DNA of 64,000 nt from Micromonospora sp. C28SCA-DRY-2 (GTDB lineage: Bacteria > Actinomycetota > Actinomycetes > Mycobacteriales > Micromonosporaceae). Below the pieces are notes generated by a model. It had not been told where the DNA came from, searched no databases, and saw nothing but the letters and a program-made list of their open reading frames with translations. Position numbers and translations under genes: made by a program. Positions within the stretch are counted from its first letter, which is position 1, and each line of letters begins with the position of its first letter. Location of the stretch: assembly GCF_030519475.1 (NCBI RefSeq), contig NZ_JAUMKD010000008.1, positions 1 to 64,000 of the forward strand, read 5' to 3'. Positions 16,314 to 26,000 of this stretch are shown here, piece by piece.

Positions 16314-16376
16314 GACACCGCGTACGCCGCCGAGGTTCCACCCGCCGGCCGGAACCTCGGCGGACACGGCGGTGTC
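16314..16376. promoter_or_regulatory. Mirror-image divergent ECF promoters
   Basis: A 63-base imperfect palindrome centred at 16345. On each strand GGAACC (-35) is followed by 16 bases and TGTC (-10): plus strand 16351-16356 and 16373-16376; minus strand 16339-16334 and 16317-16314. The central arms are perfect over 13 bases. This matches the ECF-class promoter pattern, so one sigma factor should drive both its own operon and the lipoprotein gene. Confidence 0.65.
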
Positions 16377-16384
16377 ACCCAGAC

Positions 16385-17638
16385 ATGATGGCCACGACGA
16401 CGTTTCCGCGGCGTACCCTGCTGACCGCGCTCGCCGGGGCCGGCGCCGCCGCGCTGGTCGGCTGCGATCCCACCGGCGGGGCCACGGCACCGGCCGCCGC
16501 GATCCCCGACCCGCTGCTCGTCGAACTCGCCGGCGGCCTCGGCGTCCTGCGCGGCGCGGAGCGGCGCACGCTCCCGCACGCCGTCGCCACCGCGGACGGG
16601 CGGACGGTCTACGCGGCGGCGCCCCAGGGTGCCGACACCGCCTTCTGGCGGGCCGACACCGCCACCGGCCGCACGTCGCCCCGGGTCGTCCTGCCGGGAC
16701 GGTGGGTGCCGCAGGCCGTCGCCGCCCACGGTACGGCGGTGGCCCTCACCTCGGAGCAGGTGCGCGTCACCGCCGGCCGTCCGGTCGGGCGGGACGTCAC
16801 GCCGGTGCTGATCGCCGACGGCGGCGGGGTCCGGCAGCGGCTCGACCTGCGCGGCAACTTCGTACCCGAGGCGTTCACCGGGGACCTCACCGGGCTGTTC
16901 GTCCTCGAGTGGCTGCCGGCGGCGGCGCCGGACCGCTACCGGGTCCGGGTGGTCGACCTCGCCACCGGCGCGCCCGGTCCGCTCGCCACCCGCGCCAAGA
17001 CACCGGTGCCGCCGGGCGCCGAGGAGGAGATGCGCGGCGACGGGCGCCAGGCCGTGCTCGCCCCGGACCGCCGCACCCTCTACACGCTCTACACCCACCA
17101 GCCCGGCCACCGGCACACCCGGGACCTGGTCAGCGGCCGGCCGGGCAACGCGCACGCGTTCGTCCACACGCTGAACCTCGTGGAGCGGTGGGCGTACTGC
17201 GTCGACCTGCCGCACCCGTTCGGGGAGGGCCCGGCGAGCGGTCACGGCATGGCGATCACGCCGGACGGGCGTCGACTCTACGTCGCCGACGTCGCCTCGG
17301 GCGGCGTCGCGGAGATCTCCACCGAGGAGCTGACGGTACGCCGGACGGCCACCCTGGCGACGGCCACCGGCGCGGCCCACGTCGCCGCCGACGGTGACCG
17401 CCTCTTCATCGGCGCCGGCACGACGGTACGTACCGTGGACCTGGCCGGCCTCGGGCAGGCCGCGCAGTGGCGGGTCCGCGAGCCGGTCGCCGGCCTGCTG
17501 CTGAACCCCGGCGGCGAGCGCCTCCACGTGGGCCAGACCGGCGCGGTGAGCTGGTACGACCCCGCCACCGGCCGGGAACTCGGCCGTGCCGCCGTGCCCG
17601 GCCTGGTGGCGCTGCACAGCCTGGCCGGACGCGCCTGA
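16385..17638 (+). CDS. Exported YncE-like propeller lipoprotein
   Basis: A 417-residue protein with a twin-arginine signal (FPRRTLLTALAGAGAAALVG) ending in a lipobox LVGC, so probably a Tat-exported lipoprotein. The mature part has propeller-type repeats (HAVATADGRTVYAAA, ITPDGRRLYVADVASGG). The ATG (16385 or 16388) lies about 9-12 bases after the predicted ECF -10 element, so its mRNA is probably leaderless. It is the likely envelope output of the ECF sigma system. Ligand or enzyme activity unknown. Confidence 0.7.
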   Translation: MMATTTFPRRTLLTALAGAGAAALVGCDPTGGATAPAAAIPDPLLVELAGGLGVLRGAERRTLPHAVATADGRTVYAAAPQGADTAFWRADTATGRTSPRVVLPGRWVPQAVAAHGTAVALTSEQVRVTAGRPVGRDVTPVLIADGGGVRQRLDLRGNFVPEAFTGDLTGLFVLEWLPAAAPDRYRVRVVDLATGAPGPLATRAKTPVPPGAEEEMRGDGRQAVLAPDRRTLYTLYTHQPGHRHTRDLVSGRPGNAHAFVHTLNLVERWAYCVDLPHPFGEGPASGHGMAITPDGRRLYVADVASGGVAEISTEELTVRRTATLATATGAAHVAADGDRLFIGAGTTVRTVDLAGLGQAAQWRVREPVAGLLLNPGGERLHVGQTGAVSWYDPATGRELGRAAVPGLVALHSLAGRA

Positions 17639-17646
17639 CGACCGGG

Positions 17647-18300
17647 TTACCGGGCCCGCGCGAGGTAGACGACGTCCGGCTCGCCGCGCGGCACCGGGAC
17701 GCGGTGGGTGTCCACCGGGCCGACGTGCTCCGCCAGCCGTCGCGCGTACCCGGGGGAGTGCGCCGCGCTCCAGACCGCCAGCACGCCGCCGGGGCGCAGC
17801 CGGGACCGGAGCAGCGCGGCGCCGTCGACCCCGTAGAGGTCGGCGTTGCCGTCGAAGACCGTCCAGTCCGGACCGTTGTCCACGTCCAGGCAGATCGCGT
17901 CGAAGCGCTGGTCGGTCCCGCGCAGCCAGGACACGATGTCGGCGGTCACCACCCGCACCCTGGGGTCGTCCAGGGCGTGCTCGCTGAACCGGGACAGGTG
18001 GCTGCGGTGCCAGGCGACCAGCGCCGGCTCGATCTCCACGACGGTGATCTCCGCGACCCGCGCCGAGCGGGCCGCCTCCGCCAGCGAGAAGCCCACCCCG
18101 AGCCCGCCGATGAGCAGCCGCGGGTGCCCGGGTACCGCCGCCAGCGCCGCCTGGACCAGCAGCCGCTCGGACCGCCCGGCCCGGGTGTCCATCAGGAACA
18201 CCCCGTTGCTGATCACCTCGTAGTGCCCCGCGTCGGTGCGCAGCACCAGTTCCCCGCGTTCGGTGACCCGGCGCTCGACGGTGACGGCCACGCTCTCCAC
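17647..18300 (-). CDS. Spermidine synthase-like methyltransferase-fold protein
   Basis: A 217-residue Rossmann protein with LLIGGLGVGFSLAEA (SAM or decarboxy-SAM site), ITVVEIEPALVAWHR (acidic residue after strand 2) and DAICLDVDNGPDW. This is the spermidine synthase-like pattern. The short length and missing N-terminal beta domain suggest it is not a classical aminopropyltransferase. Start uncertain between GTG 18300 and GTG 18291. Confidence 0.65.
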   Translation of the reverse strand: MESVAVTVERRVTERGELVLRTDAGHYEVISNGVFLMDTRAGRSERLLVQAALAAVPGHPRLLIGGLGVGFSLAEAARSARVAEITVVEIEPALVAWHRSHLSRFSEHALDDPRVRVVTADIVSWLRGTDQRFDAICLDVDNGPDWTVFDGNADLYGVDGAALLRSRLRPGGVLAVWSAAHSPGYARRLAEHVGPVDTHRVPVPRGEPDVVYLARAR

Positions 18301-18361
18301 CCCGCCAACCTATGCCAGGGCGCCCCCGCCGTCCGCCGCATTTCCGGGGACCGGCGGGGCG

Positions 18362-19990
18362 TCAGCCCAGCTTGGGCACGGCGCGGGCGATGATCGCGGC
18401 GAAGTCGACGCCGCTGGGCAGGGTGCCGAACGCCTGACCGTGGTCGCCGCCGAGCCGGGAGGCGCAGAAGGCGTCGGCGACGGCCGGGTGCCCGTGCCGC
18501 ACCAGCAGCGAGCCCTGCAACACCAGCGCCAGCCGCTCGACCACCCGGCGGGCCCGCAGTTCCAGGTCACCGGTGTCGGACAGGTCGGCCCGCACCTGGC
18601 GTACCGCGGCGTCGAGCCGGGCGTCGGCGCCGGCGGCGGCACTCACCTCGGCCTGGAACGCCGCCATGACCTGGGGCTCCCGGCCGAGCGCGCGCAGCAC
18701 GTCCAACGCGGCGACGTTGCCGGAGCCCTCCCAGATGGAGTTCAGCGGGGACTCCCGGAACAGCCGCGGCATGCCGGACTCCTCGACGTAGCCGTTGCCG
18801 CCCAGGCATTCCAGCGCCTCCGCGGCGTGCGCCGGCCAGCGCTTGCACACCCAGTACTTGCCGACGGCCAGGGCGAGCCGCTTGAACGCGGTCTCGCCGG
18901 CGTCGCCGCGCGCGGAGCGGTCGGTCGCGCCGGCCAGCCGCATCATCAGCACGGTGGCCGCCTCGGACTCGACCGCGAGGTCCGTCAGCACGTTGCGCAT
19001 CAGCGGCTGGTCGACCAGGTAGCGGCCGAACGCCTGCCGGTGGGTGGCGTGGTGGGCGGCGGTGAGCACACCCTGGCGCATCCCGGCCGCCGCGCCGATG
19101 ACGCAGTCCAGGCGGGTCAGGTTGACCATGTCGATGATGGTGCGGACGCCGCGGCCCTCGTCGCCGACCCGCCAGGCGACGGCGTGCTCGTACTCGATCT
19201 CGGCGGAGGCGTTGGAGCGGTTGCCGAGCTTGTCCTTCAGCCGCATCAGCCGCATCGGGTTGCGGGTGCCGTCGGGCAGGACGCGGGGGACCAGGAAGCA
19301 GGTGAGCCCGCCCGGCGCCTGGGCGAGGGTGAGGAAGACGTCGCACATCGGCGCCGAGGTGAACCACTTGTGCCCGAGCAGCCGGTAGCTGCCGTCCGGC
19401 TCGGGGCGGGCGCTGGTGCTGTTGGCGCGCACGTCCGACCCGCCCTGCTTCTCCGTCATCGACATGCCGGCCAGCAGGCCCCGCTTGGTCAGTGGCGCGC
19501 GCAACCCGAAGTCGTAGCTGGTGGCGGTGAGCAGCGGCTCGTACCGCGCGGCCAACTCCGGCGCGTGACGCAGCGCCGGCACCGCCGCGTAGGTCATCGA
19601 GATCGGGCAGCCGTGCCCGGCGTCGGGCCGCCAGGTGTAGAACTTGGCGGCCCGGGCCACGTGCGTGCCCGGCCGGTCGTCCGCCCACGGGGCGGCGTGC
19701 AGCCCGTGCGCGACCGCCGTGCGCATCAGCTCGTGCCAGGCGGGGTGGAACTCCACCTCGTCGATCCGGTGGCCGTAGCGGTCGTGGGTGCGCAGCACCG
19801 GCGGGTGGTCGTTGGCCAGCCGCCCGTACTCGATCGCCGCCTCGCCGCCGCCGAGGCGGCCGAGTTCGTGCAGCTCGGCGGCGGCCCACCCGGCGCCCTC
19901 CCGCTGGAGCCCGTCGAGCAGGGCCGGGTCGTCCGCCGCGTCGTAGCCGACCAGCGGGGGAACCTGGTTGATGACCTCGTGCGTCGTCAC
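18362..19990 (-). CDS. aidB: AidB-type acyl-CoA dehydrogenase
   Basis: A 542-residue flavoprotein of the AidB branch, longer than standard acyl-CoA dehydrogenases and with the AidB-like N-terminus (NQVPPLVGYDAADDPALLDGL). FAD-domain motifs include MSMTEKQGGSDVRANST and KWFTSAPMCDVFL; the C-terminal part has ECLGGNGYVEESGMPRL and SIWEGSGNVAALD. In E. coli AidB belongs to the adaptive response to alkylation damage; here the role is open. Its GTG start overlaps the stop of an upstream TetR gene (GTGA), so it is controlled by that repressor. Confidence 0.82.
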   Translation of the reverse strand: MTTHEVINQVPPLVGYDAADDPALLDGLQREGAGWAAAELHELGRLGGGEAAIEYGRLANDHPPVLRTHDRYGHRIDEVEFHPAWHELMRTAVAHGLHAAPWADDRPGTHVARAAKFYTWRPDAGHGCPISMTYAAVPALRHAPELAARYEPLLTATSYDFGLRAPLTKRGLLAGMSMTEKQGGSDVRANSTSARPEPDGSYRLLGHKWFTSAPMCDVFLTLAQAPGGLTCFLVPRVLPDGTRNPMRLMRLKDKLGNRSNASAEIEYEHAVAWRVGDEGRGVRTIIDMVNLTRLDCVIGAAAGMRQGVLTAAHHATHRQAFGRYLVDQPLMRNVLTDLAVESEAATVLMMRLAGATDRSARGDAGETAFKRLALAVGKYWVCKRWPAHAAEALECLGGNGYVEESGMPRLFRESPLNSIWEGSGNVAALDVLRALGREPQVMAAFQAEVSAAAGADARLDAAVRQVRADLSDTGDLELRARRVVERLALVLQGSLLVRHGHPAVADAFCASRLGGDHGQAFGTLPSGVDFAAIIARAVPKLG

Positions 19991-20586
19991 GGCGACACTC
20001 CCAACGCGCGGTGGATGAACGTGATGAGACCGGGGATGGTGCCGGGGCCGGCGACCCCGGCGGCGAGCGGGCCGACCATGGCCTCGGCCAGGGCGCCGAC
20101 CAGCGCGGTAGCGGTCAGCTCCGGGTCCTGCGGCGGCAGTTCGCCGCCGGCCACGCCCGCCGCCACGTAGCCGGCGATCAGGTCGGCGTACGCGCGGCGG
20201 AAGACCAGCCGCTCGGCGTCGACCGCCGGGTCGACCGGCTCGGCGAGCAGCGCGTACGCCAACCGCGGGGACTTCAGCGCGCGGCCGGCGAACGTCTCGA
20301 CGACGGCGGACACCTGCGCGGCGGCGGTGCGCTCCAGCGCCGCGGCGCGGGCGACGGCGTCCACCTCACGCCGCGAGGCGGTGCGGAACACCTCGGCGAA
20401 CAGGTCGGCCTTGGTGGGGAAGTGGCGGTAGACGGTGCCGGTGGCCACGCCCGCCCGCTCGGCGACCGTGGCGACCGAGCAGCCGGCGTATCCGGTCCCG
20501 GCCATGATCTCCAGCGCGGCGGTGATGATCCGCTCGCGCGAGGCGCTCAGCCGGGCCTTCACCCGCTCGGTGCTCCGGTACACCAC
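19987..20586 (-). CDS. TetR-family repressor of the aidB-like gene
   Basis: About 199 residues. The N-terminal HTH reads RERIITAALEIMAGTGYAGCS and GVATGTVYRHFPTKADLFAEV, followed by an all-helical ligand domain. Start GTG 20586 or 20583 lies at the edge of a long palindrome, suggesting a leaderless or very short leader transcript and direct autorepression. It is translationally coupled to the dehydrogenase. Confidence 0.8.
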   Translation of the reverse strand: MVYRSTERVKARLSASRERIITAALEIMAGTGYAGCSVATVAERAGVATGTVYRHFPTKADLFAEVFRTASRREVDAVARAAALERTAAAQVSAVVETFAGRALKSPRLAYALLAEPVDPAVDAERLVFRRAYADLIAGYVAAGVAGGELPPQDPELTATALVGALAEAMVGPLAAGVAGPGTIPGLITFIHRALGVSP

Positions 20587-20617
20587 GCAAGGATTGAACC
20601 ACCGTTCACTCCTTGCG
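20586..20617. promoter_or_regulatory. TetR operator (32-base palindrome)
   Basis: CGCAAGGA (20586-20593) mirrors TCCTTGCG (20610-20617), and the inner TGAAC/GTTCA (20595-20608) is also symmetrical. It covers the start of the TetR gene, as expected for autorepression. Confidence 0.65.
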
Positions 20618-20656
20618 GACAAGGGCCGGGACCGCCACCCGGTCGGCAGGCCCCGG

Positions 20657-21706
20657 TCAGCTCGGACGGATCAGGCACATCCCGCCGGGCGCGGGCCGGT
20701 CCATGCTGGCCAGGGCGGCGGGCACCTCGGCCAGGCCGATGGTGCGGGTGACCAGCTCGGCGGGGCGCAGCACCCCGGCGGTGACCAGCCGCAGCAGCTC
20801 CGGGTAGGCGTGCGCGGGCATGCCGTGGCTGCCCAGCAGCTCCAGCTCGTACGCGATGACCAGCTCCATCGGCAGCGCCGGCCGGCCCTGGGCGACGGGG
20901 AGCAGCCCGACCTGCACGTGCCGGCCGCGCCGCCGCAGGCTCTCGATGGAGGCGGCGCAGGTGGCGTGGCTGCCCAGCGCGTCCAGCGACAGGTGGGCCC
21001 CGCCGCCGGTCGCCTCCCGGACGGCGGCGGCCACCGCGCCCGGGCCGGACAGCGCACTGCCGTCCAGGCATACCGCCGCCCCGCAGCGGACGGCCAGCTC
21101 GAGCGCGCCCGGCGCGACGTCGACCGCCACCACCCGCGCCCCGCACGCCGCCGCGATCATCACCGCGGAGAGCCCCACCCCGCCGCAGCCGTGTACCGCC
21201 ACCCACTCGCCGGCGGCGACCCGCCCCTGGCTCACCACCGCCCGGAACGCCGTGGCGAACCGGCAGCCGAGCGCCGCCGCGGCCGGGTAGTCCAGCTCGT
21301 CCGGGAGGCGGACCAGGTTGACCTCGGCGTCGTGCACCGCCACGTACTGGGCGAACGAGCCCCAGTGGGTGAAGCCCGGCTGCGTCTGCCGTTCGCAGAC
21401 CTGCTGGTCACCCGCCAGACAGGCCGGGCACCGGCCACAGGCGCAGACGAACGGCGCGGTCACCCGGTCGCCGGCCCGCCAGCCGCAGACGCCCGCGCCG
21501 ACCGCCGCGACCACCCCGGCGAACTCGTGACCGGGGACGTGCGGCGGCCGGATGTCGGGGTCGTGTCCCTGCCAGCCGTGCCAGTCGCTGCGGCACAGCC
21601 CGGTCGCCTCGACCCGGATGACCGCGCCACCGGGCGGCGCCACCGGATCGGGGACGTCGCGGACCTCGGGCCGGGCACCGAACTCGTCGAAGATCACCGC
21701 ACGCAT
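20657..21706 (-). CDS. Zinc-dependent alcohol dehydrogenase (MDR family)
   Basis: A 349-residue medium-chain dehydrogenase. Catalytic zinc residues lie in GLCRSDWHGW and PGHEFAGVV. Structural zinc cysteines lie in CACGRCPACLAGDQQVC. The cofactor site is VHGCGGVGLSAV, followed by ARVVAVDV; the Asp suggests NAD+ preference. ATG 21706 follows GAGGA. Substrate unknown. Confidence 0.82.
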   Translation of the reverse strand: MRAVIFDEFGARPEVRDVPDPVAPPGGAVIRVEATGLCRSDWHGWQGHDPDIRPPHVPGHEFAGVVAAVGAGVCGWRAGDRVTAPFVCACGRCPACLAGDQQVCERQTQPGFTHWGSFAQYVAVHDAEVNLVRLPDELDYPAAAALGCRFATAFRAVVSQGRVAAGEWVAVHGCGGVGLSAVMIAAACGARVVAVDVAPGALELAVRCGAAVCLDGSALSGPGAVAAAVREATGGGAHLSLDALGSHATCAASIESLRRRGRHVQVGLLPVAQGRPALPMELVIAYELELLGSHGMPAHAYPELLRLVTAGVLRPAELVTRTIGLAEVPAALASMDRPAPGGMCLIRPS

Positions 21707-21773
21707 GGGCGGCATCCTCACATGCCGGGGACCGCCGGCCTCGGCAGCCCCCGACCCGTCCCGACCGGGCGTC

Positions 21774-22976
21774 CTACCGTTCGCGGGCTCCCCGGCGTGC
21801 GGCCCGGCGCCACCACGGGATCGCCAGGACCAGGACGGCGAACGCCAGCGCGGCGCCGAGGCCGAGCCCGGCGGGCCACGACAGCGACGAGGACTCCCCG
21901 TTCTGCCGCTCGCCCTTCACCGGGACCACGGGCTGGTCGTACGTCTTCTCCTCCGGGCCGACCAGCTCGCCGACGGACGCGCCGTCGGGAAGATCGAAAC
22001 CCCAGTTGAGCAGCGCGGACGCCTCGCCGAGGCTGCCCAGCGGGGCGGTCTCCGCGCCGAGCAGGGTCACCGCGAGCCGCCGGCCGTCACGCTCGGCCAC
22101 ACCGACGTACGTCTGCCGGGCCAGGTCGGTGAAGCCGGTCTTGCCGCCGACCGTGCCCGGGTAGACGCCGAGCAGCGTCCGGTCGTGGACGATCTCGAAG
22201 GCCGGGTTGGTCGGCTGCGCTGGAATCAGCGCCCGCGTGGTCGCGATGTACCGGCAGAAGTCCTCCCGGCCGAAGGTCGCGCGGGCGATCAGCGCGAGGT
22301 CGTACGCGCTGGTGTACTGCCCGGGTCCGTCGAGCCCCGAGGGCGTCGCGGCGTGCGTCTGGTAGGCCCGCAGCCGGCGCGCCTCCTCGTTCATGGCCCG
22401 CACGCCGCCCGGCCGGCCGGCCGCCCCGCCGCCCACCCGCGCCAGGGCGTTGGCCGCGTCGTTGCCCGACCTGAGCAGCAGCCCCAGCCACAGGCTCTCC
22501 ACCGAGTACCGGCCGCCCGGCACCACCCCCATCAGCGAACTCTCCGGATCGAGGTCGCGCAGGTCGGCCCGGGTCACCTCGACCATCAGGGTGGGGTCGA
22601 GGCGGGGCATCAGGGCTGCCGCCAGCAGCAGCTTCTGCACACTGGCCGGAGTGCGGTGCTCGTGCGGGGCGCAGCCACCCAGCACCGCGCCGCTGTCCAG
22701 GTCGGCGACCAGCCAGGAGGTGGCGGTCACCGCCGGTGCCTTCGGCGCACCCGGTGGAACGGCCAGCCCCGCCGTGGCCAGCGCCGGCCCGCCGACGGCC
22801 CGGTGGGCGGGATCGACCGGTGGCGGCGACGGCGCGGCGGGCGGCGGTACCGGCGGCTTCACCGCGGGACACGGCACGTGCGGCGCGGCGGCGGCCCGGG
22901 CCGGCGGCGCGACCGCGACCACGGGCAGGACCAGGATGGCGCCGAGCGCCGCTGCGGTGACCGAAGAGGTGCTCAC
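21774..22976 (-). CDS. D-alanyl-D-alanine carboxypeptidase (DacA/S11 family)
   Basis: A 400-residue secreted, membrane-anchored penicillin-binding enzyme that trims peptidoglycan stem peptides. It has a signal peptide (res. 5-31), a proline-rich stretch (res. 40-60), catalytic S112-x-x-K115 (ASVQKL), S170-G-N172, and K279-T-G281 (GGKTGFTD). A C-terminal transmembrane helix (~365-388) is followed by basic residues. GTG 22976 is chosen because it starts directly at the signal peptide; longer readings into the upstream gap lack any motif. Confidence 0.85.
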   Translation of the reverse strand: MSTSSVTAAALGAILVLPVVAVAPPARAAAAPHVPCPAVKPPVPPPAAPSPPPVDPAHRAVGGPALATAGLAVPPGAPKAPAVTATSWLVADLDSGAVLGGCAPHEHRTPASVQKLLLAAALMPRLDPTLMVEVTRADLRDLDPESSLMGVVPGGRYSVESLWLGLLLRSGNDAANALARVGGGAAGRPGGVRAMNEEARRLRAYQTHAATPSGLDGPGQYTSAYDLALIARATFGREDFCRYIATTRALIPAQPTNPAFEIVHDRTLLGVYPGTVGGKTGFTDLARQTYVGVAERDGRRLAVTLLGAETAPLGSLGEASALLNWGFDLPDGASVGELVGPEEKTYDQPVVPVKGERQNGESSSLSWPAGLGLGAALAFAVLVLAIPWWRRAARRGARER

Positions 22977-23046
22977 GATCCCGAACGTAATCGTCGGCAC
23001 GCTCGCCGAACTCCGTTTCCGCAAAGCCCGGCGGTGGCGCCCGGCG

Positions 23047-26000
23047 TCACCGGGACTGGTGCGGGATGCGGAATGTGGAATCGGCACCGGCGCCCGCATT
23101 GTCCGGACCGAGTCGCACCAGGCGCCGAAGGGCCGGTACCAGGCCGTCGAGGTCTGATTCGCGCAGCCTGCGAATCTCTGCGGCGTAGCGGAGCGCCTTG
23201 TCGAGTTCCGCGCCCGCCACCTGGCTGAGTTCCCCGTGCACATGCGCGTTCGCCGCACCGACCAGCCGATTCACGCGATTGGGATGGTCGGCGGGGGTCA
23301 GGCTCAGTGCTGTCTCGAACGCCGTGATGGCCTCGGCGAGATCCTCCGGGTGTCCGGTGGGGCGGCGTCGCCACCGTCGGTGCAGCCAGTGCGCCAGGAG
23401 CGTGGTGGAGGCGGCGCGGTCCTGCAGGTCGTCGCGGGCGACCAGTTCGGTCTGCACCTCGAGGAGCCGGTCCAGGTCGCCGTCCTGTTCCGCGTCGGTG
23501 TCCACGCGTGCGGCCAACGCGTTGGCCAGGCCCGCCAGGCGACCGGTCCGGTTCGGGTGGTCGGCGGGCGTCGCCGCCAGCGACGTTTCGAGAGCATGTA
23601 TCGCCTCGTGCAGGTAGACCCGGGTTCGCCCGCTCCGTGGCTCGCTGCGCCGGTGGAGCCAGTGCCCCAGGACGGCCCAGGAGGCCGCTCGGTCCTCCAC
23701 GTCGTCCCGGTCGACCAGCTCGGTCTGCACCTGGAGCAGCCGGTCGAGGTCGCCGTCCTGCTCGGCGTCGGTGTCGATCCGCCCGGCGAGGGCGTTGGCC
23801 AGCGCGGTCAGGCGGCCGGTCCGTTTCGGGTGCTCGGCGGGGGTCAGGCGCAGCGAGTTCTCGAAGGCGCTGACCGCCAGGTCGACGTCGTCCGGGTGCT
23901 CGGCCGAGTCCCGTTGCCAGCGGCGGTGGAGCCAGTGCGCGAGGATGGCCCACGAGGTGGCCGGGTCCTCCACGTCGTCGCGGGCGGTCAGTTCGGTCTG
24001 CGCCTGGATCAGCCGGTCGAGGTCGCCGTCCTGTTCGGCGTCGGTGTCGGCTCGGCTGGCGAGGGCGTTGACCAGGCCGGTGAGGCGGCCGCTCCGCTTC
24101 GGATGGTCGTCCGGGAGCGGGCGCAGTGCCGCTTCGTAGGCGGTGATGGCGGCGGTGAGGTCCTCCGGGTGCTCCCCGGGCTGGCGGCGCCACCGCCGGA
24201 AGAGCCAGTGGGCGAACACGGCCGTGGACGCCGCCGGGTCCTGGAGATCGTCCCGGGTGACCAGTTCGCCCTGCGCTTGGAGGAGCCGGTCCAGATCGTC
24301 GTCCTGTTCCGCGTCGGTGTCGATCCGGCCGGCCAGCGCGTTGGTGAGGCCGACCAGGCAGGGCGCCCGGTTGGGGTGGTCCGGGGAGATCAGGTCCAGT
24401 GCCCGGCCGTACGCGGCGACGGCCGCGTCGAGGGCGGCGGACTGATCGACGGGCCCTCGTTGCCAGCGCCGGAAGAGCCACTGCCCGGATATCGCCCACG
24501 CGGTTCCCGGGTGCGGCACGTCGTCGCGGGTGGTCAGTTCGGTCTGCACCTGGATCAGCCGGTCGAGGTCGCCGTCCTGTTCGGCGTCGGTGTCGATCCG
24601 GCTGGCCAGCGCGTTGGCCAGGCCGGTGAGGCGTACGGTCCGCTTCGGATGGTCGGCAGGGGTCAGACGGAGGGAATCCTCGAAGGCCGCGATGGCGTCG
24701 GGGAGATCGTCCGGGTGCTCGGCGGGCTTGCGTTGGTATCGGTGGTGCAGCCACTGCCCGAGGATGGCGCGGGAGGTCGGCGGGTCCTTCAGGTCGTCGC
24801 GGGTCACCAGTTCGGCCTGCACCTCGACCAGCCGGTCGAGGTCACCGTCCTGCTCGGTGTCGGTGTCGATCCGCCCACCCAGCGCGTTGGCCAGGCCGGT
24901 CAGGCGCACCGTCCGCTTCGGATCGTCGGCGGGGGTCAGGCGCAGGGAGTTCTCGAAGGCGGTGATGGCGGCGGTGAGGTCGTCCGGGTGCTCGGTGGCG
25001 TCCCGCTGCCACCGACGATAGGACCACTGTCCCGACACGCTCCAGGCGACCGCCCGGTCCGGCACGGTGTCCAGGGCGATCAGTTCGGCCTGTACCTGGA
25101 GCAGCCGGTCGAGGTCACCGTCCTGCTCGGTGTCGGTGTCGATCCGGCCGATCAGCGCGTTGACCAGGCCGGTGAGCTGCCCGGTCCGCTTCGGGTCGTC
25201 CCTCGGCGTCAGGCTCAGCGACGTTTCGTAGGCTCGCACAGCCGCGGAGAGATCGTCGGCGTGCGCGTTGGCGTCGCGCCGCCACCGCCGGTAGAGCCAG
25301 TGGGCAAGCAGTGCCAAGGACGTCGCCGGCTCCGACAGGTCGTCGCGGCTGACCAGTTCGGTCTGCGCCTGGATCAGCCGGTCGAGGTCGCCATCCTGTT
25401 CCGCGTCGGTGTCGATCCGTCCGATCAGCGTGTTGACCAGACCGCTGAGTCGCCCGGTGCGCCGGGGATGGTCGACCGGCGTCGAACCGAGCGACGCCTC
25501 GAAGGCCGCGACGGCCGCGGTGAGATCGGTCGGATGCTCCGTGGGAGCGCGCCGCCATCGCCGGTGCAGCCAGTGCGCCAGCACGGCCCGGGAAGCAGCC
25601 GGGTCCTCCAGGTCGTCGCGGTCGACCAGTTCGAGCTGTAGCTGGAGCAGCCGGTCCAGGTCGCCGTCCTGCTCCGCGTCGGCGTCGATCCGGTCCACCA
25701 ACGAGTTGACCAACCCGATCAGACGGGCCGTGCGGCTCGGATGGTCCACCGGGGTCAAGCCCAACGACTCCTCGTACGCCGCCACGGCCCGGGACAGCAG
25801 GCGCGGCTCCCGGGTCCGCTTCCAGGCCGCCCGGTAGTCGGCGGCGAGTTCGCCACGGGGGAGGCCCGGGTCGGGCTCCGGTCGCCAGCCGTCGAGAACG
25901 TCGCCGAGCAGCCGCCGGACCTCGCGATCGACGACCGACTCGTGGCGGGGGGCGTTCTCGTTGAGCCAGAGCTTGGCCGCCCGGGTGTCGCCCTGGTCGT

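Noticed and set aside
16287..16341. GTG 16341 as start of the ECF sigma factor
   Set aside because: It lies upstream of the predicted ECF promoter -10 element, so it would not be in the mRNA; CTG 16287 has a better ribosome site.
23236..25641. 801-codon plus-strand frame opposite the STAND repeats
   Set aside because: It mirrors the 273-bp repeat on the opposite strand with Val/Gly/Arg-rich composition and no motif; it is a shadow of the ATPase gene.
23290..25746. CRISPR-like array
   Set aside because: The period is long (273 bp), in frame and without unique spacers; it is a protein repeat.
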